This document shows, in pieces, positions 51,840 to 60,993 of a DNA stretch of 64,000 bases (the stretch's first letter is position 1; every line of letters begins with the position of its first letter). Position numbers and translations under genes: made by a program. The stretch lies in contig CAVWYD010000032.1 in NCBI GenBank assembly GCA_963759055.1, forward strand, positions 1 to 64,000, written 5' to 3'. Under the pieces are notes generated by a model. It was given only the letters and a program-made list of their open reading frames with translations, did no database searches and was not told the origin of the DNA. Origin of the DNA: Thiosocius sp963759055 (GTDB lineage: Bacteria > Pseudomonadota > Gammaproteobacteria > Chromatiales > Chromatiaceae).

Positions 51840-52565
51840 ATGACCCATCTCGCGGCAGAAGACCTGGTGAAACGCTATCGCGGGCGCGCCGTGGTCAACG
51901 GCGTTTCGCTGCACCTGAACCAGGGCGAGGTGCTCGGCCTGCTGGGGCCCAACGGCGCCGGCAAGACCACCACCTTCTACATGATGGCCGGCCTGATCCC
52001 GGTCGACCAGGGCCGCGTCACTCTCGGCGAACACGACCTCACAGACAAGCCCATGCATGCGCGCGCGCGCCTGGGCCTGGGTTACCTGGCCCAGGAACCA
52101 TCGATATTCCGGCGCCTCACGGTCGCTCAGAACGTGATTGCGATTCTTGAGACCCGCGCCGACCTCGATCGGGCGCAGTACAGCACGCAGTGCGACGAAC
52201 TGCTGCACGAATTCGGTATACGCCACCTGCGGGACAACATGGCGATCAGCCTGTCAGGTGGCGAGCGGAGACGCCTGGAGATCGCGCGCGCCCTGGCGGC
52301 ACAGCCGCGGTTCATCCTGCTCGACGAGCCTTTTGCCGGGATTGACCCTATATCGGTCGTGGATATCCAGCGCATCGTTGCACAGCTGGCGGAACGCGGG
52401 ATCGGGATCCTGATTACCGACCACAATGTCCGCGAGACCCTGGGCATCTGCAACCGTGCCTACATCATCAACGACGGCAGCGTGCTGGCCCTGGGCTCGC
52501 CGGACGAGATCCTGGCCAACCCGGAGGTGCGCTCGGTCTACCTGGGCGAACACTTCCGCCTGTGA
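51840..52565 (+). CDS. lptB: LPS export ABC transporter ATPase LptB
   Basis: LptB energises extraction of LPS from the inner membrane with LptF and LptG. The 241-residue ATPase has Walker A (LLGPNGAGKTTTFYMMAGLI), the Q-loop AQEPSIFRRLTVAQN, the signature LSGGERRRLEIARALAAQP, Walker B (FILLDEPFAGIDP) and the switch ITDHNVRETLGIC. Length and the short C-terminal tail EHFRL match LptB. It follows lptA by 25 bases and precedes rpoN. Confidence 0.96.
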   Translation: MTHLAAEDLVKRYRGRAVVNGVSLHLNQGEVLGLLGPNGAGKTTTFYMMAGLIPVDQGRVTLGEHDLTDKPMHARARLGLGYLAQEPSIFRRLTVAQNVIAILETRADLDRAQYSTQCDELLHEFGIRHLRDNMAISLSGGERRRLEIARALAAQPRFILLDEPFAGIDPISVVDIQRIVAQLAERGIGILITDHNVRETLGICNRAYIINDGSVLALGSPDEILANPEVRSVYLGEHFRL

Positions 52566-52641
52566 GTCTCTGGGAAAACGGTTCGGCCTTCAGGCCCTGT
52601 TTGCCTGACGACCGTCAAACCCGGCAGAAATGTGATTGAGC

Positions 52642-52669
52642 TTGACCCCTGGCCGAGTTGCGCTAGAAT
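52642..52669 (+). promoter_or_regulatory. Sigma-70-type promoter upstream of rpoN
   Basis: TTGACC (52642-52647) and TAGAAT (52664-52669) are separated by 16 bases and lie about 47 bases before the rpoN ATG. Each hexamer differs from consensus at one base. This would give rpoN its own transcript besides read-through from the lpt operon. Confidence 0.6.
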
Positions 52670-52715
52670 GAGGTCAAAGACATGGTAAACAAGATTCATA
52701 CCAGAAATTAACTGA

Positions 52716-54209
52716 ATGAAGCCCACGATCCAGCTCCGACTGGGCCAGCACCTTACAATGACGCCGCAACTGCAGCAGGCCATCAAACTGCTGCAGCTGT
52801 CTACGCTCGACCTCAAGCAGGAGATCCAGGAGGCGCTGGAATCCAACCTGATGCTCGAGACCGAGGAGGAAGGCACGCGGCGCGACGATGCGGAAACCGA
52901 TCGCATCAAGGCAGACGGCGAGGTCAATGGCAGCCAGCCCGCTGGCGAGAGCGCAAAAAACGATCCCAACAACGAAACCGAGATCAAGATCGAATCCGAG
53001 ACCATGCCGGACGATCTGCCGGTCGATACGGTCTGGGACGACATTTACGACAGCGTGACACCGGTGAGCTCCGGCAGTGTCGGCGGCGATGACGGCCAGG
53101 ATTTTCTGAACCAGCAGAGCATCGGCGAATCGCTGCAAGACTATCTGATCTGGCAGATGCAACTCACCCCCTTCAGCCCGAGCGATCTGGCAATCGCCGA
53201 GGCGATCATCGACGGGATCAGTGAAGACGGCTACCTGACCACGCCGCTCGAGGATATCATCGCGAGCATGGACGACCCCGATGTCGAGATCGAAGAGGTC
53301 GAGGCCGTGCTGCACCGGGTACAGGCCTTCGACCCCACCGGGGTTGCGGCACGCGACCTGCGTGAATGCCTGCTGCTGCAGCTGCGCCAGCTGCCGGCAG
53401 ACTTCGACTGGCGCACCGAGGCGATCGAGCTGGTGGAGGAGCATTTCGACCTCCTGGCACAGCAGGATGAGACCCAGATGCGGCGCAAGCTCAAACTGGA
53501 CAGCGAAGACCTGTTGTCGGTCATTCACCTGATCCGCTCGCTGAACCCACGCCCCGGCACCAGCGTCGCGATCCAGGCCCCGACCTACATCGAACCCGAT
53601 GTCTTCGTCTATAAACACAACAACCAGTGGCGGGTCGAACTCAATCGCGATGCCGCCCCCAAGCTGCGGGTGAATGCCGAGTACGCCGGCATGATCAGAC
53701 GTGCGGACAACAGCACCGACAACGTGACCATGAAAAACCACCTGCAGGAGGCGCGGTGGTTCATAAAGAGCCTGCAGAGCCGCAACGACACGCTGCTACG
53801 GGTGGCCACCCGGATCGTCGATGTTCAACGTAATTATTTCGAATACGGCGAAGAGGCCATGAAGCCACTGGTGTTGCGCGATATCGCCGAGGCGCTGGAA
53901 ATGCACGAATCGACCATCTCGCGGGTCACCACACAGAAATACATGCATACCCCGCGCGGAACGATCGAGTTCAAGTACTTCTTCTCCAGCCATGTCAGCA
54001 CGGCCAGCGGCGGTGAGGCCTCTGCCACGGCCATCCGGGCCCTGATCAAGAAGCTGATCGGCGCGGAGAAACCAAATAAACCTTTATCCGACAACAAGAT
54101 CGCGGCCATACTCGCTGATCAGGGGATCAACGTGGCGCGCAGGACTGTTGCCAAATATCGTGAATCGATGGCCATCCCGCCATCGAACGAACGCAAGCGC
54201 TTGGCTTAA
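52716..54209 (+). CDS. rpoN: RNA polymerase sigma-54 factor RpoN
   Basis: RpoN directs polymerase to -24/-12 promoters that need an enhancer-binding ATPase. The 497-residue protein has the glutamine-rich activator-responsive region I (MKPTIQLRLGQHLTMTPQLQ and onward, about 1-50), an acidic region II (about 50-120), the core-binding domain, and the DNA-binding part with the RpoN box ARRTVAKYRE near residue 480. TTQKYMHTPRGTIEFKYFFS is typical of the helix-turn-helix region. It heads the rpoN-hpf-ptsN group. Confidence 0.97.
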   Translation: MKPTIQLRLGQHLTMTPQLQQAIKLLQLSTLDLKQEIQEALESNLMLETEEEGTRRDDAETDRIKADGEVNGSQPAGESAKNDPNNETEIKIESETMPDDLPVDTVWDDIYDSVTPVSSGSVGGDDGQDFLNQQSIGESLQDYLIWQMQLTPFSPSDLAIAEAIIDGISEDGYLTTPLEDIIASMDDPDVEIEEVEAVLHRVQAFDPTGVAARDLRECLLLQLRQLPADFDWRTEAIELVEEHFDLLAQQDETQMRRKLKLDSEDLLSVIHLIRSLNPRPGTSVAIQAPTYIEPDVFVYKHNNQWRVELNRDAAPKLRVNAEYAGMIRRADNSTDNVTMKNHLQEARWFIKSLQSRNDTLLRVATRIVDVQRNYFEYGEEAMKPLVLRDIAEALEMHESTISRVTTQKYMHTPRGTIEFKYFFSSHVSTASGGEASATAIRALIKKLIGAEKPNKPLSDNKIAAILADQGINVARRTVAKYRESMAIPPSNERKRLA

Positions 54210-54236
54210 CAGCGCAAACAAGCAAGGAGAAAAACC

Positions 54237-54566
54237 ATGCAAGTCAACCTGACCGGTCACCATGTCGATATCACCGATGCCCTGCGTGCCTACGTTGACG
54301 AAAAAATTGCCCGACTCGAGCGACACTTCGACCATGTCACCAATGTGCACGTCATTCTCAGCGTGGAGAAACTGATCAAAAAGGCGGAAGCCACGGTGCA
54401 TATAGCCGGCGCTGACGTCTTCGCCGATTCGACTCACGAAGACATGTATGCGGCTATCGATTCTCTGGTGGACAAACTTGACCGGCAGGTGCTGAAGCAT
54501 AAGGAAAAGATAAAGAAACACCGCGGCAACAACAGCGGCAGGGAATCCATCGAAATCGCCGGCTGA
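54237..54566 (+). CDS. hpf: Ribosome hibernation promoting factor HPF
   Basis: HPF binds the 30S subunit in resting cells and promotes 100S dimer formation. The 109-residue protein is the short form (MQVNLTGHHVDITDALRAYV, then IARLERHFDHVTNVHVILSV, KAEATVHIAGADVFAD and DSLVDKLDRQVLKHKEK). It has an AAGGAG ribosome site and follows rpoN by 27 bases. Confidence 0.95.
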   Translation: MQVNLTGHHVDITDALRAYVDEKIARLERHFDHVTNVHVILSVEKLIKKAEATVHIAGADVFADSTHEDMYAAIDSLVDKLDRQVLKHKEKIKKHRGNNSGRESIEIAG

Positions 54567-54582
54567 TCCGGTCGAGAGCACC

Positions 54583-55047
54583 ATGCTACCCAACGGCATC
54601 CTGGAACCCGGCAGCATCAGCGTCGCCGACCCCGCATCGAGCAAGAAACGCGTACTCGAGCAGGCGGCGCGTTTGCTCGCAGGATCTGCCGACGAGCCGG
54701 ACGCGGAACATATATTCGAGCGTCTGCTGGAGCGGGAGCGCCTGGGCAGCACCGGGCTTGCGGGAGGTGTGGCCCTTCCGCACGCTCGCATGCCCGGAAT
54801 CGAAGAGAGTCGCGGTGCCTTTTTGCGGCTTGCGGAGGGCGTCGAATTCGACGCCCTCGACGGCGGCCCGGTCGATCTCGTGTTCGCCCTCCTGGTACCC
54901 GAGAACGCCAACGAGGAACACCTGCAGCTTTTGGCCAGGCTTGCGGCCATGTTTAACGAGGAGGAACTGCGTGAGAGACTGCGCAACGCCGAGGCCGAGG
55001 AGGCCATGGCCATCCTGAGCGGAAAATCCAGCACCCATGCCGCATAA
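54583..55047 (+). CDS. ptsN: Nitrogen-regulatory PTS protein EIIA-Ntr
   Basis: EIIA-Ntr is the output of the regulatory phosphotransferase chain and controls potassium uptake and other targets by protein contact. The 154-residue protein has the fructose-type EIIA fold, with the phosphorylated histidine in GVALPHARM (residue 67). ENANEEHLQLLARLAAMF is typical of the C-terminal half. It overlaps hprK by 11 bases. No sugar permease is nearby, supporting a regulatory role. Confidence 0.93.
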   Translation: MLPNGILEPGSISVADPASSKKRVLEQAARLLAGSADEPDAEHIFERLLERERLGSTGLAGGVALPHARMPGIEESRGAFLRLAEGVEFDALDGGPVDLVFALLVPENANEEHLQLLARLAAMFNEEELRERLRNAEAEEAMAILSGKSSTHAA

Positions 55048-55981
55048 CCTCCGGGTCAGGGACCTCTATGACACGCTGCGCGAACGGCTAAGCCTGACCT
55101 GGATCGCGGGAGAGGCCGGCGCGGAACGCACCCTGCTATCCGCCGGCACCGATGCCAGCACCGGGATCATCGCCGGACCGCTCAACTATATACATCCCAA
55201 TCGCGTCCAGATCATCGGCCCGGCCGAAGTAGGCTATATCGACAGCCTGCCCCAGCCCCATCGACATCAGGCCCTGCAGCAGCTGTTCACCGAACAGCCC
55301 GCGCTGGTGATGCTGGTCAATGACATCATTGCCCCCCCCGAGCTTCCGGGCATGGCGGACGAAGCGGGCGTCGCACTGATGCGTTCGCCGCTGCCTGACG
55401 CCCAGGTGCTGGACAATCTGCAGTACTACGCATCCCTGTTCCTGTCAGAGAAGACCACCCTGCATGGGGTATTCCTGGAGGTGCTGGGCATGGGAGTTTT
55501 ACTGACCGGCGACCCGGCTGTCGGCAAGAGCGAACTTGCGCTCGATCTGATCACACGCGGCAGCCGCCTGGTCGCCGACGACGCACCCGAGTTCACGCGC
55601 ATTGCGCCCGATATCGTGAGCGGGACCTGCCCGCCCCTGCTGCGAGAGTTCCTCGAGGTCCGTGGACTTGGGATCCTCAACATCAGGGCCATGTTCGGCG
55701 ACAGCTCCATCAAGCGCCAGAAGTACCTGCGCCTGATCGTACATCTCAAACGCATGTCCGCGGATCAGATCTCGAGCATGGACCGCCTGTCCGGGACGCA
55801 CGCCAACCTCGACGTGCTTGGGGTTTCGATCCCGCATGTGACAGTCCCGGTGGCACCCGGTCGCAATCTGTCGGTCCTGGTAGAGTCTGCCGTCCGTAAC
55901 CACCTCCTGCGGCTAAAGGGCTACGATGCCACGGAAGTACTGATCGAACGCCAGCAGCAGGCCATTTTAGAACAGCCATGA
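55037..55981 (+). CDS. hprK: HPr kinase/phosphorylase
   Basis: HprK phosphorylates HPr at Ser46 and reverses it. The 314-residue protein has the N-terminal domain (about 1-130) and a C-terminal kinase domain with Walker A GDPAVGKSELALDLI at residues 157-164. The second hallmark is RGLGILNIRAMFGDSSIK, close to the family signature, then the C-terminal LSVLVESAVRNHLLRLKGYD. In proteobacteria HprK is coupled to a PTS without sugar transport. The substrate HPr encoded at 57367 has serine at position 46. Confidence 0.95.
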   Translation: MPHNLRVRDLYDTLRERLSLTWIAGEAGAERTLLSAGTDASTGIIAGPLNYIHPNRVQIIGPAEVGYIDSLPQPHRHQALQQLFTEQPALVMLVNDIIAPPELPGMADEAGVALMRSPLPDAQVLDNLQYYASLFLSEKTTLHGVFLEVLGMGVLLTGDPAVGKSELALDLITRGSRLVADDAPEFTRIAPDIVSGTCPPLLREFLEVRGLGILNIRAMFGDSSIKRQKYLRLIVHLKRMSADQISSMDRLSGTHANLDVLGVSIPHVTVPVAPGRNLSVLVESAVRNHLLRLKGYDATEVLIERQQQAILEQP

Positions 55982-56047
55982 ACCCGGCCGTGGCCACTCG
56001 GAAACGTGCATTCACCACCCAGCCCATTTCACCGGTGCCGGCGAACC

Positions 56048-56053
56048 TATAAT
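56048..56053 (+). promoter_or_regulatory. -10 hexamer immediately before rapZ
   Basis: A perfect TATAAT lies seven bases before the rapZ ATG (56061). The -35 region is weak (TTTCAC or CATTTC at 15-17 bases). No ribosome site is seen between them. Transcription from this hexamer would start at or very near the A of the ATG. Confidence 0.45.
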
Positions 56054-56060
56054 CGCAGCT

Positions 56061-56948
56061 ATGCCAAACGAAAGCACCCAAGCGGCGCCACCGCGCGTCG
56101 TCCTGATTACCGGCCTCTCGGGTTCCGGCAAGAGCATCGCTTTGAACGTGCTCGAAGACGTGAGTTACTACTGTATCGACAATCTGCCGGCGAGCCTGTT
56201 CGAGGCCCTGGTTCGTGACATCACGGTACAGCCCGCCAAGGCCCGCGGCCTCACGGCGATCGGAATAGATGCACGCAGCCCCGGTGTGGAGCTGAGCCAG
56301 CTGCCGGGCCTGATAAAGCGACTGCGCGACCATGGCGTAGACTGCGAGGTGGTGTTTCTCGACGCGGACGACAGCGTGCTCATGCAGCGTTTCAGCGAGA
56401 CGCGCAGGCGACATCCACTGACCGACGACGGGAGGACACTCGAACAGGCCATCAAGCTGGAGCGCGAGATGCTCGAGCCCCTGCTTGATCTGACACGCCT
56501 CAAGATCGACACCACGCGCACAACCCTGCACGAGCTGCGCGAGATCATACGGGCCAGGGTCGCCGAGCGCGACAGCGCCGAGATGTCGATCATGCTGCAG
56601 TCCTTCGGTTTCAAACACGGGGTACCGCGCAATGCAGACTTCGTGTTCGACGCGCGCTGCCTGCCCAACCCCTACTGGCACAACGAACTGCGCCCATTCA
56701 CCGGCAAAGATCAGCCGGTGGCGGATTTTCTGAGTGACGATCTTAAGGTCCGGGAGATGTTCAGCCACATCTCTGACTTTCTCGGCCACTGGATCCCCTG
56801 TTTCGAGCACGAGGGCCGCAGTTATCTGACGATTGCGATCGGCTGCACAGGCGGCCAGCACCGTTCTGTTTACCTGGTGGAGCAACTGACCCGCTTTTTC
56901 GAATCGCAGGGGCGCAGCGTCTTGTGCAGCCACCGGGAGCTGCCGTGA
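56061..56948 (+). CDS. rapZ: RNase adapter protein RapZ
   Basis: RapZ (YvcJ/YhbJ) binds small RNAs and nucleotides; in E. coli it directs RNase E to GlmZ and so tunes amino-sugar synthesis. The 295-residue protein has Walker A GLSGSGKSIALNVLED (about residue 18), the family segment YYCIDNLPASLFEAL, GVPRNADFVFDARCLPNP, and the C-terminal RNA-binding part with ITIGCTGGQHRS-like IAIGCTGGQHRSVYLVE. It overlaps the next gene by four bases. Upstream it lacks a ribosome site but has a TATAAT seven bases from the ATG. Confidence 0.95.
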   Translation: MPNESTQAAPPRVVLITGLSGSGKSIALNVLEDVSYYCIDNLPASLFEALVRDITVQPAKARGLTAIGIDARSPGVELSQLPGLIKRLRDHGVDCEVVFLDADDSVLMQRFSETRRRHPLTDDGRTLEQAIKLEREMLEPLLDLTRLKIDTTRTTLHELREIIRARVAERDSAEMSIMLQSFGFKHGVPRNADFVFDARCLPNPYWHNELRPFTGKDQPVADFLSDDLKVREMFSHISDFLGHWIPCFEHEGRSYLTIAIGCTGGQHRSVYLVEQLTRFFESQGRSVLCSHRELP

Positions 56949-57370
56949 CCGTAGGCGTGCTACTCGTGACCCACCCCGGCGTGGGCTCCGCTATGTTGCA
57001 CATTGCCACTCGGATCGTCGGCAAAACCAAGCTGCCGGTCAAATGTCTCGAGGTCCCACCGGGCGCGGCGCTCCATCCTGTGAATGAGCGCGCCAGGAGC
57101 ATGCTGAAGGTGCTGGACCGCGGGGCGGGCGTGCTGGTTCTGACTGATATCTACGGCGCGACGCCACACAATATCGCGCGCGACCTTGCCTGCTCAAAGC
57201 GGCGCGCAAACGTACTGGCAGGACTGAATCTGCCAATGCTGGTGAGAATTTTCAATTATCCCGATGACAACCTCGACACATTGACCAGCAAGGCCGCGGA
57301 AGGCGGCAGCCGGGGAATCATGAGCTGCCCGGTGCAATCCATCGATGAGCCCCCGGAACAGAGCCGATGA
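56945..57370 (+). CDS. PTS EIIA component, mannose type
   Basis: This 141-residue cytosolic protein has the EIIA-Man fold: VGVLLVTHPGVGSAML, with the phosphorylatable histidine at about residue 10, then VLVLTDIYGATPHNIARDL and AGLNLPMLVRIFNY. GTG 56945 overlaps the rapZ stop as GTGA, which decides the start; an in-frame GTG 21 bases upstream is less likely. No EIIB, EIIC or EIID of the mannose family is nearby. It probably acts as a regulatory acceptor of phosphate from HPr, as proposed for similar lone proteins in proteobacteria. Confidence 0.9.
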   Translation: MTVGVLLVTHPGVGSAMLHIATRIVGKTKLPVKCLEVPPGAALHPVNERARSMLKVLDRGAGVLVLTDIYGATPHNIARDLACSKRRANVLAGLNLPMLVRIFNYPDDNLDTLTSKAAEGGSRGIMSCPVQSIDEPPEQSR

Positions 57371-57636
57371 CGACACGTGAAGTCACCATCTGCAACAAGC
57401 TCGGCCTGCACGCACGTGCCGCCGCCAAGCTGGTCAGCGTCGCCAATGGCTATGGCGCTTCCATCACCCTGGAGAAGCATGGGCAACAGGTCAACGGTAA
57501 GAGCATCATGGGGGTCATGATGCTGGCTGCGAGCAAAGGCACAGCGATCCGGATAAGCGTATCCGGCGAGGGCGAGGACGAGGCGATGCAGGCACTGGTG
57601 GATCTGATCGACAACAAATTCGGTGAGGGCGAATGA
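57367..57636 (+). CDS. ptsH: Phosphocarrier protein HPr (NPr)
   Basis: HPr transfers phosphate from enzyme I to EIIA proteins. The 89-residue protein has the catalytic His15 in NKLGLHARAAAKLV and Ser46 in VNGKSIMGVMMLA, the site used by HprK. It overlaps the EIIA-Man gene by four bases and ptsI by four bases, so the three are one translational unit. In this setting it likely serves regulation rather than sugar uptake. Confidence 0.95.
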   Translation: MTTREVTICNKLGLHARAAAKLVSVANGYGASITLEKHGQQVNGKSIMGVMMLAASKGTAIRISVSGEGEDEAMQALVDLIDNKFGEGE

Positions 57637-59366
57637 CCATCGCCTGTGCCGGGATCGGCGTAGGGACTGCCGCCGGAATTGCAATCGGCAACGCTTTCCT
57701 GCTGTGCCGCGGCCCGGTCTGCGTCACTCCCAGCTGGGTGGGGACCGAAAGCATCGAATCCGAGGTCCAGCGCTTCGAAGAGGCCATCCGCACCGCCGGC
57801 GAGCAGCTGCACAGTGTGCGCCAACAGATCCCACGGGACACACCCTCCGACATTGCCGAGTTCATCGATACGCATCTTCTGATGCTGGAGGACAGAGCAC
57901 TCTCAGGTAAGCCGATTCTCCTGATACGCAACGAAGGCCTCAGTGCCGAGTGGGCTCTGCAGCAACACAGGGACGGGCTCATTCAGGTCTTCGAAAAGAT
58001 GGAAGACCCTTATCTTCGCACGCGGCGTAATGACCTCGATCACGTGGTTGATCGAATTCTCAGCATACTCCTCGAACAACACGTCTCTCCCTTCGAAGAA
58101 TTGCGAGGGCAGATTATCCTTGCTGAAGACCTCACTCCGGCAGACGTGATCCTGATGAAGAACCAGGGTATCGCAGGTTTCGTCACCGATTACGGCGGCC
58201 CCATGTCACACACGGCCATACTGGCCCGCAGCCTGGGTATCCCGGCCGTAGTTGGCGCGCGCGGGGCGACCGCCTGCCTGCAGCACGGCGAACAACTGAT
58301 CCTGGACGCCGGAACGGGTATCGTTCTGGCTGACTGCGACCGGGACATGCTCAGTCATTTTACAGCGCGACTTGCAGCAAACGTGTCGCGCGCGGCTGAA
58401 CTGCGCGGCCGCGTGGCTCAACCGCCGGTCACCAGGGACGGACAGGTGATTCACCTGCTGGCGAACATAGAACTCGCCGATGACGTTGGGATTGCATGCG
58501 CCAATGGCGCTCAGGGCATCGGGCTCTATCGCACCGAGTTTTTGTATATGAACCGCCGTTCACCGCCGAGCGAGGAGGAGCACTTCGCAGCCTACAGCGC
58601 AGTGGTCGAGGGGATGCGAGGGCTCCCGATAACCATACGCACCCTCGACCTTGGGGCGGACAAGCAGCCGGGCGGTAGCGGCCACACCACCGCCTCGAGC
58701 AACCCGGCCCTGGGTCTGCGCGCCATCCGGTTGTGCCTCAAGGAACCCGAGCTGTTTTATCCGCAGCTCCGTGCCATCCTGCGCGCCTCGGCGCTCGGAC
58801 CGGTACGCATATTGTTGCCGATGCTCACCAACACCTGGGAGGTCCAGCAGGTCGAAAGGATTGTCCAGCAGGTGATGCACCACCTGGACGTTGACGGTGA
58901 AAAGTACGATCGTAATATTCCCATTGGCGGAATGATAGAAGTCCCTGCTGCGGCACTCAATGCGCGGGCCTTTGCCGAAAGGCTCGATTTTCTGTCGATC
59001 GGTACCAACGACCTGATCCAGTACACGCTTGCAATTGACCGTGTCGATGATGAAGTCAATTATCTGTACGATGCGGCGCACCCTGCAGTACTGAAGCTGA
59101 TCAAGGAGGTGATATCGGCGGGGACAGCCACAGCTGTGCCGGTGGGCATGTGCGGTGAAATGGCGAACGAGGCCCAGTACATTCCTTTGCTGATCGGCAT
59201 GGGGCTGCGCGAATTCAGCATGCAGCCGGCCGCCCTGCTGGATGTACGTGAGCAGATCAGAGACCTGCACGCGGATGAGCTGACGCAATCCGTCGACCGG
59301 GTGCTCAACAACCTTGACCGCGTTGATCCGATCACCCTGCTGGAGCAGCTTGGCATCATTCATTGA
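57633..59366 (+). CDS. ptsI: PEP-protein phosphotransferase, enzyme I
   Basis: Enzyme I takes phosphate from PEP and gives it to HPr. The 577-residue protein has the N-terminal HPr-binding part (about 30-145), the swivelling domain with the active histidine in GGPMSHTAILARSLGIPAVV (residue 193), and the C-terminal PEP-binding barrel. The latter has IGLYRTEFLYMNR, NPALGLRAIRLCL, GGMIEVPAAAL, SIGTNDLIQYTLAIDR and the active cysteine in VGMCGEMAN. No GAF domain is fused, so it is not PtsP. It ends the rapZ-EIIA-ptsH-ptsI run. Confidence 0.96.
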   Translation: MTIACAGIGVGTAAGIAIGNAFLLCRGPVCVTPSWVGTESIESEVQRFEEAIRTAGEQLHSVRQQIPRDTPSDIAEFIDTHLLMLEDRALSGKPILLIRNEGLSAEWALQQHRDGLIQVFEKMEDPYLRTRRNDLDHVVDRILSILLEQHVSPFEELRGQIILAEDLTPADVILMKNQGIAGFVTDYGGPMSHTAILARSLGIPAVVGARGATACLQHGEQLILDAGTGIVLADCDRDMLSHFTARLAANVSRAAELRGRVAQPPVTRDGQVIHLLANIELADDVGIACANGAQGIGLYRTEFLYMNRRSPPSEEEHFAAYSAVVEGMRGLPITIRTLDLGADKQPGGSGHTTASSNPALGLRAIRLCLKEPELFYPQLRAILRASALGPVRILLPMLTNTWEVQQVERIVQQVMHHLDVDGEKYDRNIPIGGMIEVPAAALNARAFAERLDFLSIGTNDLIQYTLAIDRVDDEVNYLYDAAHPAVLKLIKEVISAGTATAVPVGMCGEMANEAQYIPLLIGMGLREFSMQPAALLDVREQIRDLHADELTQSVDRVLNNLDRVDPITLLEQLGIIH

Positions 59367-59557
59367 CGCTGTGTCTGCAGGCTCGCGGACAACCGCAGCC
59401 CACGGCAAAGACGACAACACCAACCGATGTGATCCTTCGGGCTAACCTGAATACTGGTGCAGCATTCAGGCTAAACTTTAAGGCATTGAAGCGACTCGAC
59501 ACTGCCCCTGTCTATGAATCCCTCTGAAAAACACTGCGACAACCCCCGCCCCTCACG

Positions 59558-60331
59558 ATGATCGGACGCTGCATCTACCGCGAGGAGAACGAGGATTCAC
59601 ACCTGGAGATCTGGGATGAAGGCGATTGCCGCAGCCTTTGGTTCGATGATGTGATCCTGCAGACGGAGATTCATATTGACGATCCCGCGGTATTACCGAA
59701 TCCGGTCAATCGGGCGATGCTTGCCCACCTGATGTTGGATTTGCCGCTCAGCTCGGTGCTGCTGGCGGGTTGCGGCGGGGGAGCCGTAGCGCGTTGGCTG
59801 CACGCCCGCGCACCGGAGGTCAGAGGTGATGCCATCGAACGGTCGGCGACCGTCGCGCGCCTTGCCTATGAGTATTTTGATTTTCCTTCAACCCGGAGCA
59901 ACTGGCGACTGTTGATTGACGATGTGCGCGAACACCTTGTTCGCAGCGAGACCAACTACGATTTCATGCTGGTCGATCTGGAAGAAAATCAGACCACACC
60001 GGAATGGGTGACAGACACCGAGTTCCTCAAAAGCTGCCACCGACATCTGAACGAGCAGGGCGTTCTGACAATCAACCTGATCCTGGACAGGGACCTGGCC
60101 GTAAGTGAGGCACTGCAGAGGATTCGCCAGGTGTTCGGCACCGAGGTGTTTTTGCTGAGCAATCCGGAACACGACAACCTGTTGGTGTTGGCCTTTCGCA
60201 CAACGGCACCGGAGATTCCCGCGCGGAAAATCCTCGAAAAACGCGGCCGACATTGGGGAATCGACTTCACCAAACTCGCCAAGCGCATCACCCGCCTCGC
60301 CGCGCCGCAGCCCGCTTCAGATCACGGCTGA
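59558..60331 (+). CDS. Spermidine-synthase-like SAM-binding protein
   Basis: This 257-residue cytosolic protein has the Rossmann fold of polyamine synthases. The glycine-rich motif VLLAGCGGGAVARWLH is at about residue 68, the acidic IERSATVARLA at about 92, a DDVREHLV segment at about 125, and FMLVDLEEN at about 138. The N-terminal beta domain is short, and the polyamine-binding DETEYQ-type segment is not evident. It may therefore not be a true spermidine synthase but a relative of the spermidine synthase-like methyltransferase-fold group. A 190-base gap without recognised features separates it from ptsI. Confidence 0.75.
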   Translation: MIGRCIYREENEDSHLEIWDEGDCRSLWFDDVILQTEIHIDDPAVLPNPVNRAMLAHLMLDLPLSSVLLAGCGGGAVARWLHARAPEVRGDAIERSATVARLAYEYFDFPSTRSNWRLLIDDVREHLVRSETNYDFMLVDLEENQTTPEWVTDTEFLKSCHRHLNEQGVLTINLILDRDLAVSEALQRIRQVFGTEVFLLSNPEHDNLLVLAFRTTAPEIPARKILEKRGRHWGIDFTKLAKRITRLAAPQPASDHG

Positions 60332-60374
60332 GGGGGCTCGACCGGAGGGCCGCCCGAACACCCCGTTCGGGTTT

Positions 60375-60905
60375 TCAGATTGCCGGTTTGGTCGATTTTC
60401 GCTGGAACTTGGTGGCGCTGCATTTCGGGCAAGGCGGGATATGCCCGGTCTTCTCAAAGTGCAGCTCCTCGCCGCATTCCGTGCATTCCAAGACCCCGGG
60501 GGCTGTGATCTCGCCTGTGCGGTATAGACTGGCCTGCCGCGCCTGCTCGGCAAATCCCTTGAGCGCCGCGCCGGTCTGATCTGCCATGCCGGCAAACATG
60601 TCCAGCATTCGGTTCTGCATCAACTGCCAGTCAAAGCTCAGCCAATCGCGAAATTCCTGCCCCGTCTCGGCAATGAAACTGGCCGCCTCGTGAAGATCGC
60701 GTTCCACATAGCGCGAGACCTTGTCCGCTTCTTCCCGAGTCAGTTCCTCAAGTTCCACGGCCTTGTCACGCGCATCTGCGAGCGCTTCGCGCATCCATGG
60801 GACCGTCTTCTTTTCAGCATCGTCGGCCGCATCATGCACCCGCTCGAGCATGGCCTCATAAGCATCGACCAGGCGGTCAACAGTATCTTTTTGCTTGTCG
60901 TTCAT
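60375..60905 (-). CDS. DUF1451 zinc-ribbon protein, YbeL-like
   Basis: This 176-residue cytosolic protein has a long amphipathic helical region (about 1-130: DKQKDTVDRLVDAYEAML, then LEELTREEADKVSRYVERDL). A C-terminal zinc ribbon follows with CTEC and CPKC (about residues 146-165). The plan matches the DUF1451 family, which includes E. coli YbeL, of unknown function. ATG 60905 follows GAGGGG; the frame upstream to 60941 adds no homology. It faces the preceding gene tail to tail. Confidence 0.85.
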   Translation of the reverse strand: MNDKQKDTVDRLVDAYEAMLERVHDAADDAEKKTVPWMREALADARDKAVELEELTREEADKVSRYVERDLHEAASFIAETGQEFRDWLSFDWQLMQNRMLDMFAGMADQTGAALKGFAEQARQASLYRTGEITAPGVLECTECGEELHFEKTGHIPPCPKCSATKFQRKSTKPAI

Positions 60906-60993
60906 GACCGGCACCCCTCTGGCAAACTGCCACACTCTCATTCTAGCGCGCCCGCAACCCTTTGGCGCGCGGCGGACGCCCGGTCCCTGCCGG

